64,000 nucleotides of DNA from Lachnospiraceae bacterium (GTDB lineage: Bacteria; Bacillota; Clostridia; Lachnospirales; Lachnospiraceae): the NCBI GenBank assembly GCA_015057865.1, contig SVDH01000010.1:1-64000 (forward strand). The letters are read 5' to 3'. Position numbers and translations under genes: made by a program. Positions 17,613 to 27,535 of the stretch are shown here, one piece after another. The notes under the pieces are model-generated. The model was not told where the DNA came from. It searched no databases and saw only the letters and a list, made by a program, of their open reading frames with translations. How positions within the stretch are numbered: the stretch's first letter is position 1; every line of letters starts with the position of its first letter.

Positions 17613-18350
17613 ATGTCCATACCATCTCAGGACGTTTTCTCGATACCGGGCTGCCTGCTCTCACACTCAGAACAGGAGGCTGATCCGTCCGCCCGCAGGA
17701 TCATTCTTGTGCGCCACGGCGAGATACAGGATGCCCATCTGATGCGCTGCATCGGCAGGATGGATGTGCCCTTAAGTGAAAAAGGCCATTCCGAGGCGCA
17801 CCTGGCCGGGAAATGGCTGAAAAAACAAAACATTTCGTTTTCTCTCTGGAGCAGTCCGCTGACACGCTGCCAACAGACAGCAAAGGCCATTCAGGAAGAA
17901 ACCGGATGCGGACCGATCCATATAGAAAATGACCTGGTTGAAATGTCTGCCGGCGCCTGGGAAGGCATGACCTTTTCTGAAATTCAGGAAGAATATCCCA
18001 GGGAATACGAAGAGCGCGGCAAAAACCTGATCCATTATCAGACACCGGATGGAGAATCCTTTTTTGATGCCGGCGCGAGATTCCTTGGGGGGATCAGAAA
18101 GATCCTGACCTTGGAAGATTCCAATGCAGATCCACTCGTCATCGTTGCGCACAGCGGCGTGATCCGAAGCGCCCTCTGTCATCTCGGTGCGTGGTCATTT
18201 GATTACATGCTCTGTATCCCGCAGCCAAATGCAGGCATCACGATCCTGCAGGCAAAAAAGAGGGCTGCTCCCACAGATTCGGAAGACGCCTGGGAGATCA
18301 TCCCGACAGAGCAGATCGGCGTGCCGACAACCGATAAAGAAGTTTCATGA
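17613..18350 (+). CDS. Histidine phosphatase family protein
   Basis: IILVRHGE and VIVAHSGVIRS; start at ATG after AGGAGG (track ORF begins 17586). Confidence 0.87.
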   Translation: MSIPSQDVFSIPGCLLSHSEQEADPSARRIILVRHGEIQDAHLMRCIGRMDVPLSEKGHSEAHLAGKWLKKQNISFSLWSSPLTRCQQTAKAIQEETGCGPIHIENDLVEMSAGAWEGMTFSEIQEEYPREYEERGKNLIHYQTPDGESFFDAGARFLGGIRKILTLEDSNADPLVIVAHSGVIRSALCHLGAWSFDYMLCIPQPNAGITILQAKKRAAPTDSEDAWEIIPTEQIGVPTTDKEVS

Positions 18351-18365
18351 TACAAGGAGATTCTG

Positions 18366-20213
18366 ATGAAAAAACCTATTACGATCCATATCATTATTGA
18401 GATCCTGATCGCTGCGCTCTTCTGGTTCGTCTGGTGGAAAACGCTGCCCGCGATCAACATTCATGCCCGGGAGATCTGGGTCTTTGTCTTTGCCTTTTTG
18501 TTCTTTACGGCACTCAACATCATGGCGTGGCGCTCCCGCGGTTACGGAAAAACTTCCTTCATGGAAAATATGAAGATCCGTTCCGAACAGAGAAAAACGG
18601 CAAGGCGCTTCAAAAAAGGTGCTGCCAGTTCTGATGAAGCAGGTTCTAAATCCGGCCGTTTCACTTCTCTCAAACAGCTCCCGCTGCCGGTATGGGTGAT
18701 CATCGTCGCGATCATCTGTCTGGGTATCGTTCCGATCTTTTCGGATTCCAAGCTGCTGCATGCCAATGCCTACAGCAGCATCCTGCAGGTAGAAGAAGCC
18801 GATGCGACAGAACTTCCGGACGCGGAACTGACCAATAAGATCGCGCTGATGGATACTGCTTCCGCCGAAAAACTCGGTGACAGAGAGATCGGTTCTCTTT
18901 CCGATGTCGTTTCACAGTATGCTGTCACGAACTATACGCAGATCAACTACTTAGGCGACCCTGTCAAGATCGCACCGCTTGACTACGCAAGCTTTTTCAA
19001 ATGGTTCCGGAACCGTCAAAACGGAACACCCGGATATGTCACCGTCAGTCCTGTCAAAATGGACGCGGAATATGTCAAACTTGACAGCGGTATGAAATAC
19101 ACACCGCATGCCTGCTTCCGGAAAAATCTGATGCGGCATCTGCGTTATTCTTATCCGACCAAGATTTTCTGGGGGTATCACTTTGAAGTCGATGAAGACG
19201 GCAAGGCATGGTTTGTCGCACCCACCGTCACAAAGAAGATCGGTCTGTTCGCCGGCACAGTTGTAACCGGTGCTGTCATTACCGATCCTGTTACAGGCGA
19301 TACACAGTGGTATGAAAATGATAAGATCCCGACATGGGTGGATTATGTGTTCGACGGCAATCTGATCTGCACGCAGTACAACTGGTACGGTCAGCTCTCC
19401 AACGGATTCTGGAATTCCAAGCTGAGCCAGCGCGGCTGCCGGAAGGTAACGGAATCTTCCACATCTGCGGAAGATGGCAGCTTCCTGTCCGATTATGGAT
19501 TCATTGCAAAGGATACCGACATCTGGATCTACACCGGCATCACATCTGTCAACGGCGACAGCTCCAACATCGGTTTCATCATGTCCAACCAGCGGACGAG
19601 CGAGACCAAATACATCCCCTGTGCAGGCGCGGACGAGTTTTCCGCCATGGCATCTGCAGAAGGTGAAGTACAGGAAAAACGCTACGAGGCTTCCTTCCCG
19701 TCTCTGATCCTGCTGGACGGAGACCCGACCTATATCATGGTTTTGAAAGACAAGAGCGGTCTGGTCAAGGCCTATGCCTGTGTCAATGTCGAGCAATATA
19801 ATAAAGTAGCAGTTGCTTCTACACAGGATGACTGCATCCAGAAATATAAGGCATTGGTTGGCGGCACACTTTCCGCAGAGGATGCGATCGACACCAATAC
19901 TGCTGCCGATGCGGCTGTCGATTCAGATGCTTCTTCCGGCTCTGAGAGCTCGGAAACGAATCCTGCTTCCGGCGCAGGCAGCACAGCGATCGATGCCCCG
20001 ACGCCGATCGATCTGACCAACGCCGAAGAAAAAGAAATTACCGTTTCGAAGATGGAGACCATCGATCAAAACGGTAATACCTGGCTTTATATTGTAGATA
20101 GTGAGAACAACATCTACAGCGCAAAATACGCGGATGTTTTAAATATGCTTTTGGTAAACGAAGGCGATACGATCACGATCCTGACAGACGGAACCTACTA
20201 TCGATATCCGTGA
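18366..20213 (+). CDS. Uncharacterised membrane protein with large C-terminal domain
   Basis: 615 aa, three predicted TM segments near the N-terminus and an Asp/Ser/Ala-rich linker near the C-terminus; no family recognised. Confidence 0.75.
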   Translation: MKKPITIHIIIEILIAALFWFVWWKTLPAINIHAREIWVFVFAFLFFTALNIMAWRSRGYGKTSFMENMKIRSEQRKTARRFKKGAASSDEAGSKSGRFTSLKQLPLPVWVIIVAIICLGIVPIFSDSKLLHANAYSSILQVEEADATELPDAELTNKIALMDTASAEKLGDREIGSLSDVVSQYAVTNYTQINYLGDPVKIAPLDYASFFKWFRNRQNGTPGYVTVSPVKMDAEYVKLDSGMKYTPHACFRKNLMRHLRYSYPTKIFWGYHFEVDEDGKAWFVAPTVTKKIGLFAGTVVTGAVITDPVTGDTQWYENDKIPTWVDYVFDGNLICTQYNWYGQLSNGFWNSKLSQRGCRKVTESSTSAEDGSFLSDYGFIAKDTDIWIYTGITSVNGDSSNIGFIMSNQRTSETKYIPCAGADEFSAMASAEGEVQEKRYEASFPSLILLDGDPTYIMVLKDKSGLVKAYACVNVEQYNKVAVASTQDDCIQKYKALVGGTLSAEDAIDTNTAADAAVDSDASSGSESSETNPASGAGSTAIDAPTPIDLTNAEEKEITVSKMETIDQNGNTWLYIVDSENNIYSAKYADVLNMLLVNEGDTITILTDGTYYRYP

Positions 20214-20232
20214 GTCAAGGGGACGGTTCGGC

Positions 20233-21168
20233 TTACTCTAAGCCGCAGCGCTCGTCGATCCCCAGCATAATATTCATGTTTTGTACAGCGGCCCCTGAGG
20301 CACCTTTTCCAAGGTTGTCGAAGCGGGCCGTTATGCTTGTCTGCTCTTCATGTCCGCAGACAATGATCTCCAGCCTGTTGGTTCCCGCCAGCGTGTTCGC
20401 ATAGATCGTTCCGCTCACACTTCCAAACGGCAGAACGTTTACAAAGTACGCATGCTGATAGTATTCCTGCAGACGTGCACAGATCTCTTCTGCAGACGGT
20501 GTTCCGTTCAGGAGACGGTTCTGCAGACTGATCGTCGTCGCCATTCCTTTATAATAGTCATCCACAACCGGCAGGAATACCGGCGGATAATCGATTCCGC
20601 TTACCTTCTGCATTTCCGGCAGATGCTTATGCTTTAATGTCAGCCCGTAAATGCCCGGTGCATCCAGATCTTCTTTTCTTCCATCCGCTTCATAATTCGC
20701 GATCATTTTTTTCCCGCCGCCGGAATACCCGGTCAGGGAATAGCAGGTCAACGGATAATCCTTTGGCAGGATCCCCATACGGACAAGCGGTGCCACAGTA
20801 GAGATAAACCCTGTCGCATGGCAGCCCGGGTTCGCAACGCGCTTACTGCTTGCGATCGCTACTCTCTGCTCTTTGGAAAGCTCCGGGAAGCCGTAGTCCC
20901 ATGCATCATTGGTCCGATGCGCAGTCGAAGCATCGATCACACGGACATCCGGATTCTCGATCAGGGAAACCGCTTCTCTTGCCCCGTCATCCGGCAGACA
21001 TAAAAATACGATATCCGCTGCGTTCAGAAACTTCTTTCGCTCCTCTAAATCATGTCGCTTATCCTCATCGATCCGCAACAGCTCCAGATCATCTCTCTGT
21101 CCGATTCGGTCATAGATCTGAAGTCCTGTCGTTCCGCTCTGTCCGTCAATGTATACTTTGGTTTTCAT
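20233..21168 (-). CDS. argC: N-acetyl-gamma-glutamyl-phosphate reductase
   Basis: DGQSGTTGLQI, NPGCHATGF active-site Cys, length 311 aa (short form). Confidence 0.92.
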   Translation of the reverse strand: MKTKVYIDGQSGTTGLQIYDRIGQRDDLELLRIDEDKRHDLEERKKFLNAADIVFLCLPDDGAREAVSLIENPDVRVIDASTAHRTNDAWDYGFPELSKEQRVAIASSKRVANPGCHATGFISTVAPLVRMGILPKDYPLTCYSLTGYSGGGKKMIANYEADGRKEDLDAPGIYGLTLKHKHLPEMQKVSGIDYPPVFLPVVDDYYKGMATTISLQNRLLNGTPSAEEICARLQEYYQHAYFVNVLPFGSVSGTIYANTLAGTNRLEIIVCGHEEQTSITARFDNLGKGASGAAVQNMNIMLGIDERCGLE

Positions 21169-21365
21169 ATAATATTCTTCCTTTGTTGTCTTGTTGAAAC
21201 TGCCCGGTTGTTACTGCAATATCTGGTTTTTAATGCTATCACAAGGGGCTTTTTGCGTCAAATCTCTTCCTGCTTCATGTTCTAAGTGACTATACAATGA
21301 AACCGGACGGTGAAAACTCACCGCCCGGCACATTCATACATGAAAAGATTTTTTAAGTGCAGCTA

Positions 21366-22388
21366 TTATTCTGCAGCCGGAATCGGCTCATAGCCTTCCG
21401 GAACCTGAATTCCAAGTGCTTCGCAGATTTCCGGATTGTACTCTTTTGTAAATGCGTCTGCATACTGGATCTCCATTGTGGACGGATCAGCACCGTTTGC
21501 AAGGATCTCTGCTGCCATCTTACCGGTCTGTACACCAAGGTCATAGTAGCTGATCGACAGTGTTGCGATACCTGCTGCGCAAAGACCTTCTTCACCTGCG
21601 ATTACCGGAATCTTTGCATCAACAACGATATTCTTGATGGTCTCAACGCCGTTTGCCATCGTGTTATCGGTCGGAACATACAGTGCGTCGCTTTCCTGGC
21701 AAGCCTTTGTTACAACAGACTGAATCTCGTTGGAATCAGCTGCTGTGTACTCTGTATAAGAAAGACCGTCTTCTTCCAGAGCTGCTTCGAACTGTTTTGC
21801 CTGGAAAATGGAGTTCGGCTCAGCAGAGCAATAGATGATACCGATCTGCTTTGCATCCGGTAAAAGCTCTACCAGCATATCTTCCTGACCGTCGATCGGT
21901 GCCAGATCAGAAGTACCGGAAACGTTGATGCCTGTTGTGCCGTTGAATGCGCTCGCATCCTGGCCAAGAGCAGTTGCATAGTCTGTTACAGATGTTCCGA
22001 GGATCGGAATATCAGCTGTACCTGAAGTAGCTGCCTGCAGTGACGGTGTTGCGTTTGCAAGGATCAGATCTTTCTTCGCGGAAACGAATCCGTTAACGAT
22101 CGTGGTATTGTTTGCTGCTTCACCCTGAGCGTTCTGAACGTCAAATTCTACGCTTCCTTCACCTAATGCCTCAACGAGTGCATCCTGGAAGCCCTGTGTA
22201 GCTGCATCCAGAGCCGGATGCTCTACGTGCTGTACGACACCAACCTGATATACTGTTCCGCTTGCAGCCGCTTCGCCGCCTGCAGAACCTGCTGCTTCCT
22301 GTCCGCCACCGTTAGAACCGCAAGCTGCCAGCGCTGCTGCCATAGCTGCGATCACTGCAATTGCTAAAACTCTTTTTTTCATTTTCAA
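21366..22388 (-). CDS. ABC transporter substrate-binding lipoprotein, TrpX-like
   Basis: Lipobox LAACGS; YQVGVVQHVEHPALDAATQGF typical of the ABC_sub_bind family. Confidence 0.82.
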   Translation of the reverse strand: MKMKKRVLAIAVIAAMAAALAACGSNGGGQEAAGSAGGEAAASGTVYQVGVVQHVEHPALDAATQGFQDALVEALGEGSVEFDVQNAQGEAANNTTIVNGFVSAKKDLILANATPSLQAATSGTADIPILGTSVTDYATALGQDASAFNGTTGINVSGTSDLAPIDGQEDMLVELLPDAKQIGIIYCSAEPNSIFQAKQFEAALEEDGLSYTEYTAADSNEIQSVVTKACQESDALYVPTDNTMANGVETIKNIVVDAKIPVIAGEEGLCAAGIATLSISYYDLGVQTGKMAAEILANGADPSTMEIQYADAFTKEYNPEICEALGIQVPEGYEPIPAAE

Positions 22389-22482
22389 AATTCTCCTGTC
22401 AACAAAATTTCACTTTGACACTTTGACGCGTCAAATTGTAACATCATAGATAATACTCTGATTCACGCATTTTGTCAACTTT

Positions 22483-23871
22483 TTAGAACTCATTTCCCGG
22501 GAATTTCGGAATGCCTGCAAATCCCTTTGCAAGATCCTCATCCGTCGGAATGTAATCCGTCATCTCACCGTCATGGAATCTCTCATATGCTACCATATCG
22601 AAATATCCTGTTCCTGTCAGACCGAATACGATGGTCTTCTCTTCGCCGGTTTCCTTACACTTCAGTGCTTCATCGATCGCAACACGGATCGCATGGCTGC
22701 TTTCCGGAGCCGGCAGGATGCCTTCAATTCGGGCAAACTGTTCTGCTGCTTCGAATACCGCAGTCTGCTCAACCGCAGTTGCTTCCATCAGACCGTCATG
22801 ATACAGCTGAGACAACGTCGTGCTCATGCCGTGGAATCGTAAGCCGCCTGCGTGGTTTGCGGACGGAATGAAGCTTGATCCAAGCGTATACATCTTCGCC
22901 AGCGGACAGATCATACCTGTATCGCAGAAATCATAAGCAAATACACCGCGTGTAAAACTCGGGCAGGATGCCGGTTCGACAGCTATAATGCGGTAATCTT
23001 TTTCACCACGCAGCTTCTCACCCATAAACGGCGCGATCAGTCCGCCAAGGTTTGAACCGCCGCCTGCACAGCCAATGATGATATCCGGGTCAATGCCGTA
23101 TTTATCCAGCGCTGCCTTGGTCTCAAGACCGATAATAGACTGATGCAGGAGCACCTGGTTCAAAACACTTCCCAGAACATAGCGATAGCCTTCATTCTGT
23201 GTTGCCACTTCAACCGCTTCAGAGATCGCGCAGCCAAGACTTCCGGTCGTCCCCGGATGCTCTGCCAGGATCTTTTTACCGATCTCAGTTGTCATTGACG
23301 GAGACGGCGTTACGGTTGCGCCATAGGTGCGCATAACCTCTCGACGGAACGGCTTCTGCTCATAGGACACCTTGACCATGTAAACCTTGCAGTCAAGGTC
23401 AAAGTAAGAGCATGCCATGGACAGTGCGGTTCCCCACTGACCTGCTCCGGTCTCTGTGGTAACACCTTTTAAGCCCTGCTTCTTTGCGTAATAGGCCTGT
23501 GCGATCGCAGAATTTAATTTATGGCTTCCACTGGTGTTGTTTCCCTCAAATTTATAATAGATCTTTGCCGGCGTGCCCAGCTTCTCTTCCAGACAATATG
23601 CACGGACAAGCGGTGACGGACGATACATTTTATAAAAATTACGGATTTCTTCCGGAATCTCGATATAAGCATCCGTATCGTTCAGTTCCTGATCTACCAG
23701 CTCTTCACAAAAGATCGGTGCAAGCTCTTCCTTTGTCAGCGGCTGATGTGTTCCCGGGTTCATAAGCGGCGCCGGCTTATTCTTCATATCCGCGCGCACG
23801 TTATACCAGGATGTTGGCATTTCCTGTTCTTCCAGATAGATTTTGTAAGGGATCTTTTTCTCTTCTGACAT
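22483..23871 (-). CDS. TrpB-like PLP-dependent enzyme (TrpB2 type)
   Basis: GNNTSGSHKLNSA PLP-lysine motif, ETGAGQWG, GCAGGGSNLGG; 462 aa. Confidence 0.92.
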   Translation of the reverse strand: MSEEKKIPYKIYLEEQEMPTSWYNVRADMKNKPAPLMNPGTHQPLTKEELAPIFCEELVDQELNDTDAYIEIPEEIRNFYKMYRPSPLVRAYCLEEKLGTPAKIYYKFEGNNTSGSHKLNSAIAQAYYAKKQGLKGVTTETGAGQWGTALSMACSYFDLDCKVYMVKVSYEQKPFRREVMRTYGATVTPSPSMTTEIGKKILAEHPGTTGSLGCAISEAVEVATQNEGYRYVLGSVLNQVLLHQSIIGLETKAALDKYGIDPDIIIGCAGGGSNLGGLIAPFMGEKLRGEKDYRIIAVEPASCPSFTRGVFAYDFCDTGMICPLAKMYTLGSSFIPSANHAGGLRFHGMSTTLSQLYHDGLMEATAVEQTAVFEAAEQFARIEGILPAPESSHAIRVAIDEALKCKETGEEKTIVFGLTGTGYFDMVAYERFHDGEMTDYIPTDEDLAKGFAGIPKFPGNEF

Positions 23872-23925
23872 AATAAATACCTCCTTGTCAGGTTGGTGGG
23901 GTGTAGGTCCGGGTTCTTCAAAAAA

Positions 23926-24084
23926 GTATAAGCTACGGATTGCTCCGCACTTCGTGCTCCCACAATCCTACAGCCATTCGCAATCCGGCCAACAGGCCTG
24001 CTTGCTCATAACTGTTGCCTTGCGCCATGTCTGAGAAATATCTTGCAAGCAAGTATTTCTCAGCCGCGCCGCAAGAGCTTATAC
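23926..24084 (-). other. Multi-hairpin structured element between T-box terminator and trpB-like gene
   Basis: Outer arms GTATAAGCT / AGCTTATAC enclose CTGAGAAATA...TATTTCTCAG, CTTGCG...CGCAAG and GGATTG...CAATCC hairpins. Confidence 0.5.
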
Positions 24085-24087
24085 ACA

Positions 24088-24425
24088 TAAAAAGAACCCA
24101 TCCCAAACAGTTACTGCTGGGACAGGTTGATCTCATCTACCTGCGGTGCCACCCGGCTTGATGCTTTCACATCCACTTAGCGCATACTCAGGATCTGCCG
24201 GAACACCTATTCCTTTGAAAGCATACCATCATATGCCAAACTTTGTTTACGGAGGTTTGAATCTCCGTCTCCCATACTCTGTAAAACATTTCTGGTCGCC
24301 CTCAGAAGTCCATTCGGCAAAAGCACTTTTGCTGCAATCCCACCGCCTGCAGCTCTCTCGAAAAAGGAGGCTATCGCTTACTCACTCTTCTTCAACGGTT
24401 TCACAAAGCTTAGCACATCATTTTT
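24088..24425 (-). promoter_or_regulatory. T-box riboswitch leader, probable Trp (UGG) specifier
   Basis: Minus strand reads CCGGGTGGCACCGCAG (T-box core, 24141-24157), terminator CCTGTCCCAGCAG..GGGATGGGTTCTTTTT, Stem I AGAGAGCTG...GGTG...GCCGAATGGACTTCTGAG; candidate specifier 24310-24312. Confidence 0.85.
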
Positions 24426-24590
24426 TCTGTGTCAACAAATAAAATGAAACTTTTTGTTTTGGATAGCTACTAAAAACATCGGACATTTGCCCGGAGTATT
24501 TGCTCCGGTTTGACACGCTTCGCAGGATATGAGATAGTATAGATAACTTTTGTTATAAACGATTCTATATATAAACAGGGGGTTGACGTT

Positions 24591-25745
24591 ATGAAAAAAC
24601 GTATCAAAAGAATTATCACACTTTCCCTGTCGGCTGCACTGGTGATTTCCATGTTTGTCGGCTGCGGAAAGCAGGAAGAAGAAGTTCAGAAGATTTCCAG
24701 TGTAAAGGCCGTCGTAGAAGAAGAGCCTGTCGATGAGCATCCGGGGGAAACACGCAGCCCTCTTACAGGTGAATGGATTCCGGATGCGCTTGCTGCACAG
24801 CGTCCGATCGCTGTTATGGAGAGCAACAACAAATCATCCCTGCCGCAGTACAGTCTGACGCTGGCAGATGTTGTTTACGAAGCACCCATGGAAGGCAAAG
24901 AGACCCGCTACATGCTGGTCATCCAGGATTGGAAAGACATCGAGATGCTGATGCCGATCCGCAGCTGTCGCCATTACTTCCTGTTCTGGGCGAATGGTCT
25001 GGATGCCATCTATGTTCACTACGGACAGTCTTATATCGCAAAAGATTATCTGGAAGAAGATACGGTTTATAACTTAAATGGTATGGATGGTGATCTTGCA
25101 AACGTTACCTTCTTTAGAGACTCCTCCAGAAATGCGCCGCAGAACGCTTATGCAACCGGCGAAAGCATCCAGGCAGGTATTGAAAAGCGTGGCTACTCCG
25201 ATCAGCATAAAGAAGGATTCCAGAGCGGATTCAAGTTCAATGAAGACGATGAGCACGAAGTTGAATTAAGCGGCGAAAACGCAAAGGAAGCTCTGGAAGT
25301 CGATCCGGGCTATGCAGTTGGTGACTCTTACTTCGTCTATGATGAGGAAAGTAAGCTTTACAAACGCTTCCAGTTTGGCGGAGAGACCATGGACGGCACG
25401 ACAGAAGAACAGGTTGCAGTTAAGAACCTCATTCTCCAGATCTGTGACTGCCACGTTATCGAAGGTGACGAAAAAGGCCGCCTTGACCTGGACAACCTCG
25501 GCACAGGATCAGGATACTACATCACAAACGGTATGTACGTTCCGATCACATGGGAAAAGACCGATGAGTACGCACCGGTTCATTACTACTATGAAGACGG
25601 CACCGAAGTGGCTCTGAACCAGGGCCAGACCTGGATCTGCACGATCGAAGCCGATGACGCGGAAGAAGGCGTGATTGACATCTCAGGCGGTGAAGAAGAG
25701 ACAGAAAACGCTGATGAAGGTGAAAGCACGGAAGAAGCAGAATAA
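24591..25745 (+). CDS. DUF3048 (YerB-like) lipoprotein
   Basis: Lipobox MFVGCGK; PLTGEWIP...RPIAVMESNN; DIEMLMPIRSCRHYF. Confidence 0.85.
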   Translation: MKKRIKRIITLSLSAALVISMFVGCGKQEEEVQKISSVKAVVEEEPVDEHPGETRSPLTGEWIPDALAAQRPIAVMESNNKSSLPQYSLTLADVVYEAPMEGKETRYMLVIQDWKDIEMLMPIRSCRHYFLFWANGLDAIYVHYGQSYIAKDYLEEDTVYNLNGMDGDLANVTFFRDSSRNAPQNAYATGESIQAGIEKRGYSDQHKEGFQSGFKFNEDDEHEVELSGENAKEALEVDPGYAVGDSYFVYDEESKLYKRFQFGGETMDGTTEEQVAVKNLILQICDCHVIEGDEKGRLDLDNLGTGSGYYITNGMYVPITWEKTDEYAPVHYYYEDGTEVALNQGQTWICTIEADDAEEGVIDISGGEEETENADEGESTEEAE

Positions 25746-25763
25746 TCAAAAAGGAGAATTACC

Positions 25764-26006
25764 ATGAATAACAAAGCAGATGGAAAAGCCATTGCCTCTC
25801 TGGTCATTGGCATTATCGGATTATTTATAGGCGGTATCATCCTTGGTATTATCGCTTTGGTTCTGGCTAATAGCTCTATCAAAACCAACGGACCTTCCGG
25901 TCCTGCTAAAGCAGGCAGGATTCTTGGTATTATTGCGATTGTTGTCTTCTTTATCATGCTGATCGTAGGTATTGTTGGCGGAGTCGGCATGTACGCTTTC
26001 AATTAA
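25764..26006 (+). CDS. Small two-TM protein (DUF4190-like)
   Basis: Gly/Ile-rich two-TM protein; AAGGAG upstream. Confidence 0.65.
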   Translation: MNNKADGKAIASLVIGIIGLFIGGIILGIIALVLANSSIKTNGPSGPAKAGRILGIIAIVVFFIMLIVGIVGGVGMYAFN

Positions 26007-26039
26007 TGCACATCCATATGATATCCGTGTAATCAAAAC

Positions 26040-26082
26040 AAAGCCACCGTATGGTATGATACTTCATACGGTGGCTTTTTCA
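26040..26082. terminator. Hairpin terminator upstream of tyrS
   Basis: aaagccaccgtatggtatgatacttcatacggtggcttttt. Confidence 0.8.
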
Positions 26083-26176
26083 TGCGCATTTCCCATCACG
26101 GATGACCGGTGATGCATTGACTTTTCCAAATCCTCTTAATATACTAATAAGCATCACGAGAAGGGAGACAAATTCG

Positions 26177-27400
26177 ATGACTTGTTATGAAGAACTGGTT
26201 GCCCGCGGACTAATCGCACAGGTAACCGACGAAGAAGAGATCAAAGAACTGGTGGACAATGGTAAAGCCACTTTTTATATTGGATTTGATCCGACTGCAG
26301 ACAGTCTGCATGTCGGACATTTTATGGCGCTCTGCCTGATGAAGCGGCTGCAGATGGCCGGTAATAAGCCCATCGCTCTGATCGGCGGCGGCACCGGTAT
26401 GATCGGTGATCCGTCCGGGCGGACCGATATGCGTCAGATGATGACCGTTGAGACCATCGAGCACAACGTTGAGTGCTTTAAAAAGCAGATGTCCCGTTTC
26501 ATCGACTTTTCCGACGGAAAAGCACTGATGGTAAACAATGCCGACTGGCTTCTGGATCTGAACTACGTACAGATGCTCCGCGAAGTCGGACCACACTTTT
26601 CCGTTAACAACATGCTGCGTGCAGAATGCTACAAGCAGCGGATGGAAAAAGGCTTAAGCTTCTTAGAGTTTAACTACATGATCATGCAGAGCTATGACTT
26701 CTACCGCCTGTTCCAGGACTATGGCTGCAACATGCAGTTCGGCGGGGATGACCAGTGGTCAAACATGCTCGGCGGAACCGAGCTGATCCGTAGAAAGCTT
26801 GGGAAAGACGCTTATGCGATGACCATTACGCTGCTGCTGAATTCCGAAGGCAAGAAGATGGGCAAGACGCAGTCCGGTGCCGTCTGGCTTGATCCAAACA
26901 AGACTTCACCATATGAGTTCTATCAGTACTGGAGAAACGTTGCAGACGCCGATGTCTTAAAATGCATCCGCATGCTGACCTTCCTGCCGTTAGAGCAGAT
27001 CAATGAGATGGATGCCTGGGAAGGCAGCCAGTTAAATAAAGCAAAAGAGATCCTTGCATATGAGCTGACCAGTCTGGTTCACGGTAAGGAAGAAGCCGAA
27101 AAGGCACAGGAAGCTGCGCGCGCGATCTTCTCATCCGGCAATGCCGCGAACATGCCTTCCACCACGATCACGGAAGCTGACCTGACAGATGGAAAGATCG
27201 ACATCTTAGGTATCCTGGTCGCAACAGGCCTCTGCACAAGCCGCGGTGATGCCCGCCGGAATGTCCAGCAGGGCGGCGTCAGCGTTAACGGTGAAAAGAT
27301 CACTGATATTGACACCTCTTATGCACCGGAAGACATCCAGAAAGAAGACTTTATCCTCAAAAAGGGGAAGAAAAATTTCAGAAAGATCATCTTTGAATAA
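26177..27400 (+). CDS. tyrS: Tyrosyl-tRNA synthetase
   Basis: [27 protein letters not shown]; start set at MTCYEEL after AAGGGAGA. Confidence 0.95.
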   Translation: MTCYEELVARGLIAQVTDEEEIKELVDNGKATFYIGFDPTADSLHVGHFMALCLMKRLQMAGNKPIALIGGGTGMIGDPSGRTDMRQMMTVETIEHNVECFKKQMSRFIDFSDGKALMVNNADWLLDLNYVQMLREVGPHFSVNNMLRAECYKQRMEKGLSFLEFNYMIMQSYDFYRLFQDYGCNMQFGGDDQWSNMLGGTELIRRKLGKDAYAMTITLLLNSEGKKMGKTQSGAVWLDPNKTSPYEFYQYWRNVADADVLKCIRMLTFLPLEQINEMDAWEGSQLNKAKEILAYELTSLVHGKEEAEKAQEAARAIFSSGNAANMPSTTITEADLTDGKIDILGILVATGLCTSRGDARRNVQQGGVSVNGEKITDIDTSYAPEDIQKEDFILKKGKKNFRKIIFE

Positions 27401-27535
27401 TCATGAGAGAGCTGCTTTTGAGCAGTTCTCTTTTTTTTGCACGGTTTTCTTTAATAAGAGATTTCCTGATGATATAATATGATTATCATATCAACAATGT
27501 CTCTGCATAAGGATCAAAGACATCCGGGAGGAAGT

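Noticed and set aside
18951-19796. 281-aa antisense ORF
   Set aside because: Opposite to the better supported 615-aa membrane protein with RBS and signal/TM features; codon mirror artefact
23933-24136. 67-aa minus-strand ORF in the T-box/trpB leader
   Set aside because: Runs through strong hairpins and the T-box terminator; more likely incidental to a structured element than a gene
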